6,033 nucleotides of DNA from a bacterium (GTDB lineage Bacteria > Zixibacteria > MSB-5A5 > GN15 > FEB-12). Below, piece after piece: positions 5,739 through 6,033 of this stretch. The notes beneath the pieces are model-generated. The model had not been told where the DNA came from. It searched no databases and was given only the letters and a program-made list of their open reading frames with translations. The translations under genes and the position numbers were made by a program. The stretch is from NCBI GenBank assembly GCA_030612965.1, contig JAUWMW010000155.1:1-6033 (forward strand), written 5' to 3'. Position 1 is the first letter of the stretch, and each line of letters starts with the position of its first letter.

Positions 5739-6033
5739 ATGTTGGTTCATGGCAGTATCGGCCACCCGAATCGGATGCGACTTCTTGAACCACTTGACCG
5801 GGTTGTCGTTGACGACGATGAGCGACAGCCCGACCGCCGACACCACCACCAGCACCAGCGCCACAACAATGATCCCTTTGTGCTGCTGGTAGCTCAGATT
5901 GCGGAAAGCGTGCATCACGCTCGACAACGGTCCGTGCGTGTCGTCTTCGCGACCGAAGTTGCGCAGTGTCTTGTCCGATATAAGCATCGCGATAGCGGGA
6001 TTAAGGGTCAGCGAAAGCAACCAGGCGATCATG
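5736..6033 (-). CDS. RND/MMPL-family exporter, middle part (5' end outside window), ends at in-frame TAG
   Basis: The Met at 6032 lies inside a membrane helix (IAWLLSLTLNPAIAMLI) that corresponds to the end of the first six-helix MMPL half, so the gene continues beyond the window's right edge. A cytoplasmic linker (about residues 19-50) follows, then a helix at 53-74 (GIIVVALVLVVVSAVGLSL) that would be TM7. After it comes NPVKWFKKSHPIRVADTAMNQH, the conserved entry to the second periplasmic domain of HAE3-type exporters. Translation then meets TAG at 5738-5736, but the same frame resumes immediately with AGTYMNYLVFEG. The family usually has a hydrophobic residue or Gly at the interrupted position, giving something like NQHLAGTY. 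Together with the downstream fragment this is a single gene, annotated here as two reading frames. It would be the inner-membrane, proton-driven pump of the operon. Confidence 0.8.
   Translation of the reverse strand, partial: MIAWLLSLTLNPAIAMLISDKTLRNFGREDDTHGPLSSVMHAFRNLSYQQHKGIIVVALVLVVVSAVGLSLIVVNDNPVKWFKKSHPIRVADTAMNQH

Noticed and set aside
1..6033. CRISPR array, tRNA or rRNA genes
   Set aside because: No regularly spaced direct repeats, no cloverleaf-like tRNA pattern and no conserved rRNA segment were seen on either strand.

Overview
This is a mid-to-high-GC bacterial window from an organism with an outer membrane: it encodes a beta-barrel-like protein with a signal peptide and terminal Phe, and a periplasmic LolA-like protein. 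Gene style and the hairpin-rich spacer resemble uncultivated FCB-type or deltaproteobacterial lineages such as Zixibacteria. That placement is an impression only; no marker gene is present.

Layout. Bases 2-1997 (+ strand) hold the 3' part of a HEAT-repeat protein overlapping by 11 bp a YprB/MrfB-like DEDD exonuclease with C-terminal TPR-like helices. Bases 1998-2388 are non-coding between convergent genes and unusually rich in inverted repeats: a perfect 32-bp palindrome that swallows the exonuclease stop codon, several hairpins, a second CCGCCGCGGCGG palindrome, and a 181-bp segment bounded by 15-bp inverted repeats (14/15) that looks like a small non-autonomous mobile element. Bases 2389-6033 (- strand) form one operon-like block, read from right to left: an RND/MMPL-family inner-membrane exporter running off the window, a LolA-like periplasmic protein, an outer-membrane beta-barrel candidate, and a small YgaP-like (DUF2892) membrane protein that simple ORF calling misses because it is frameshifted.

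How they may work together. An MMPL exporter, a periplasmic lipid-binding-fold protein and an outer-membrane barrel in one operon suggest a trans-envelope lipid or hydrophobic-molecule export route; the cargo is not evident. Two of the four genes carry a lesion: an in-frame TAG in the RND gene (5736-5738) and a one-base frameshift in the DUF2892 gene (near 2526-2530). Either the operon is decaying, or one or both are sequence errors. TAG recoding is less likely, because TAG is the ordinary terminator of other genes here.

No tRNA, rRNA, CRISPR array or intact transposase was found. Promoters for both gene blocks must lie outside the window.
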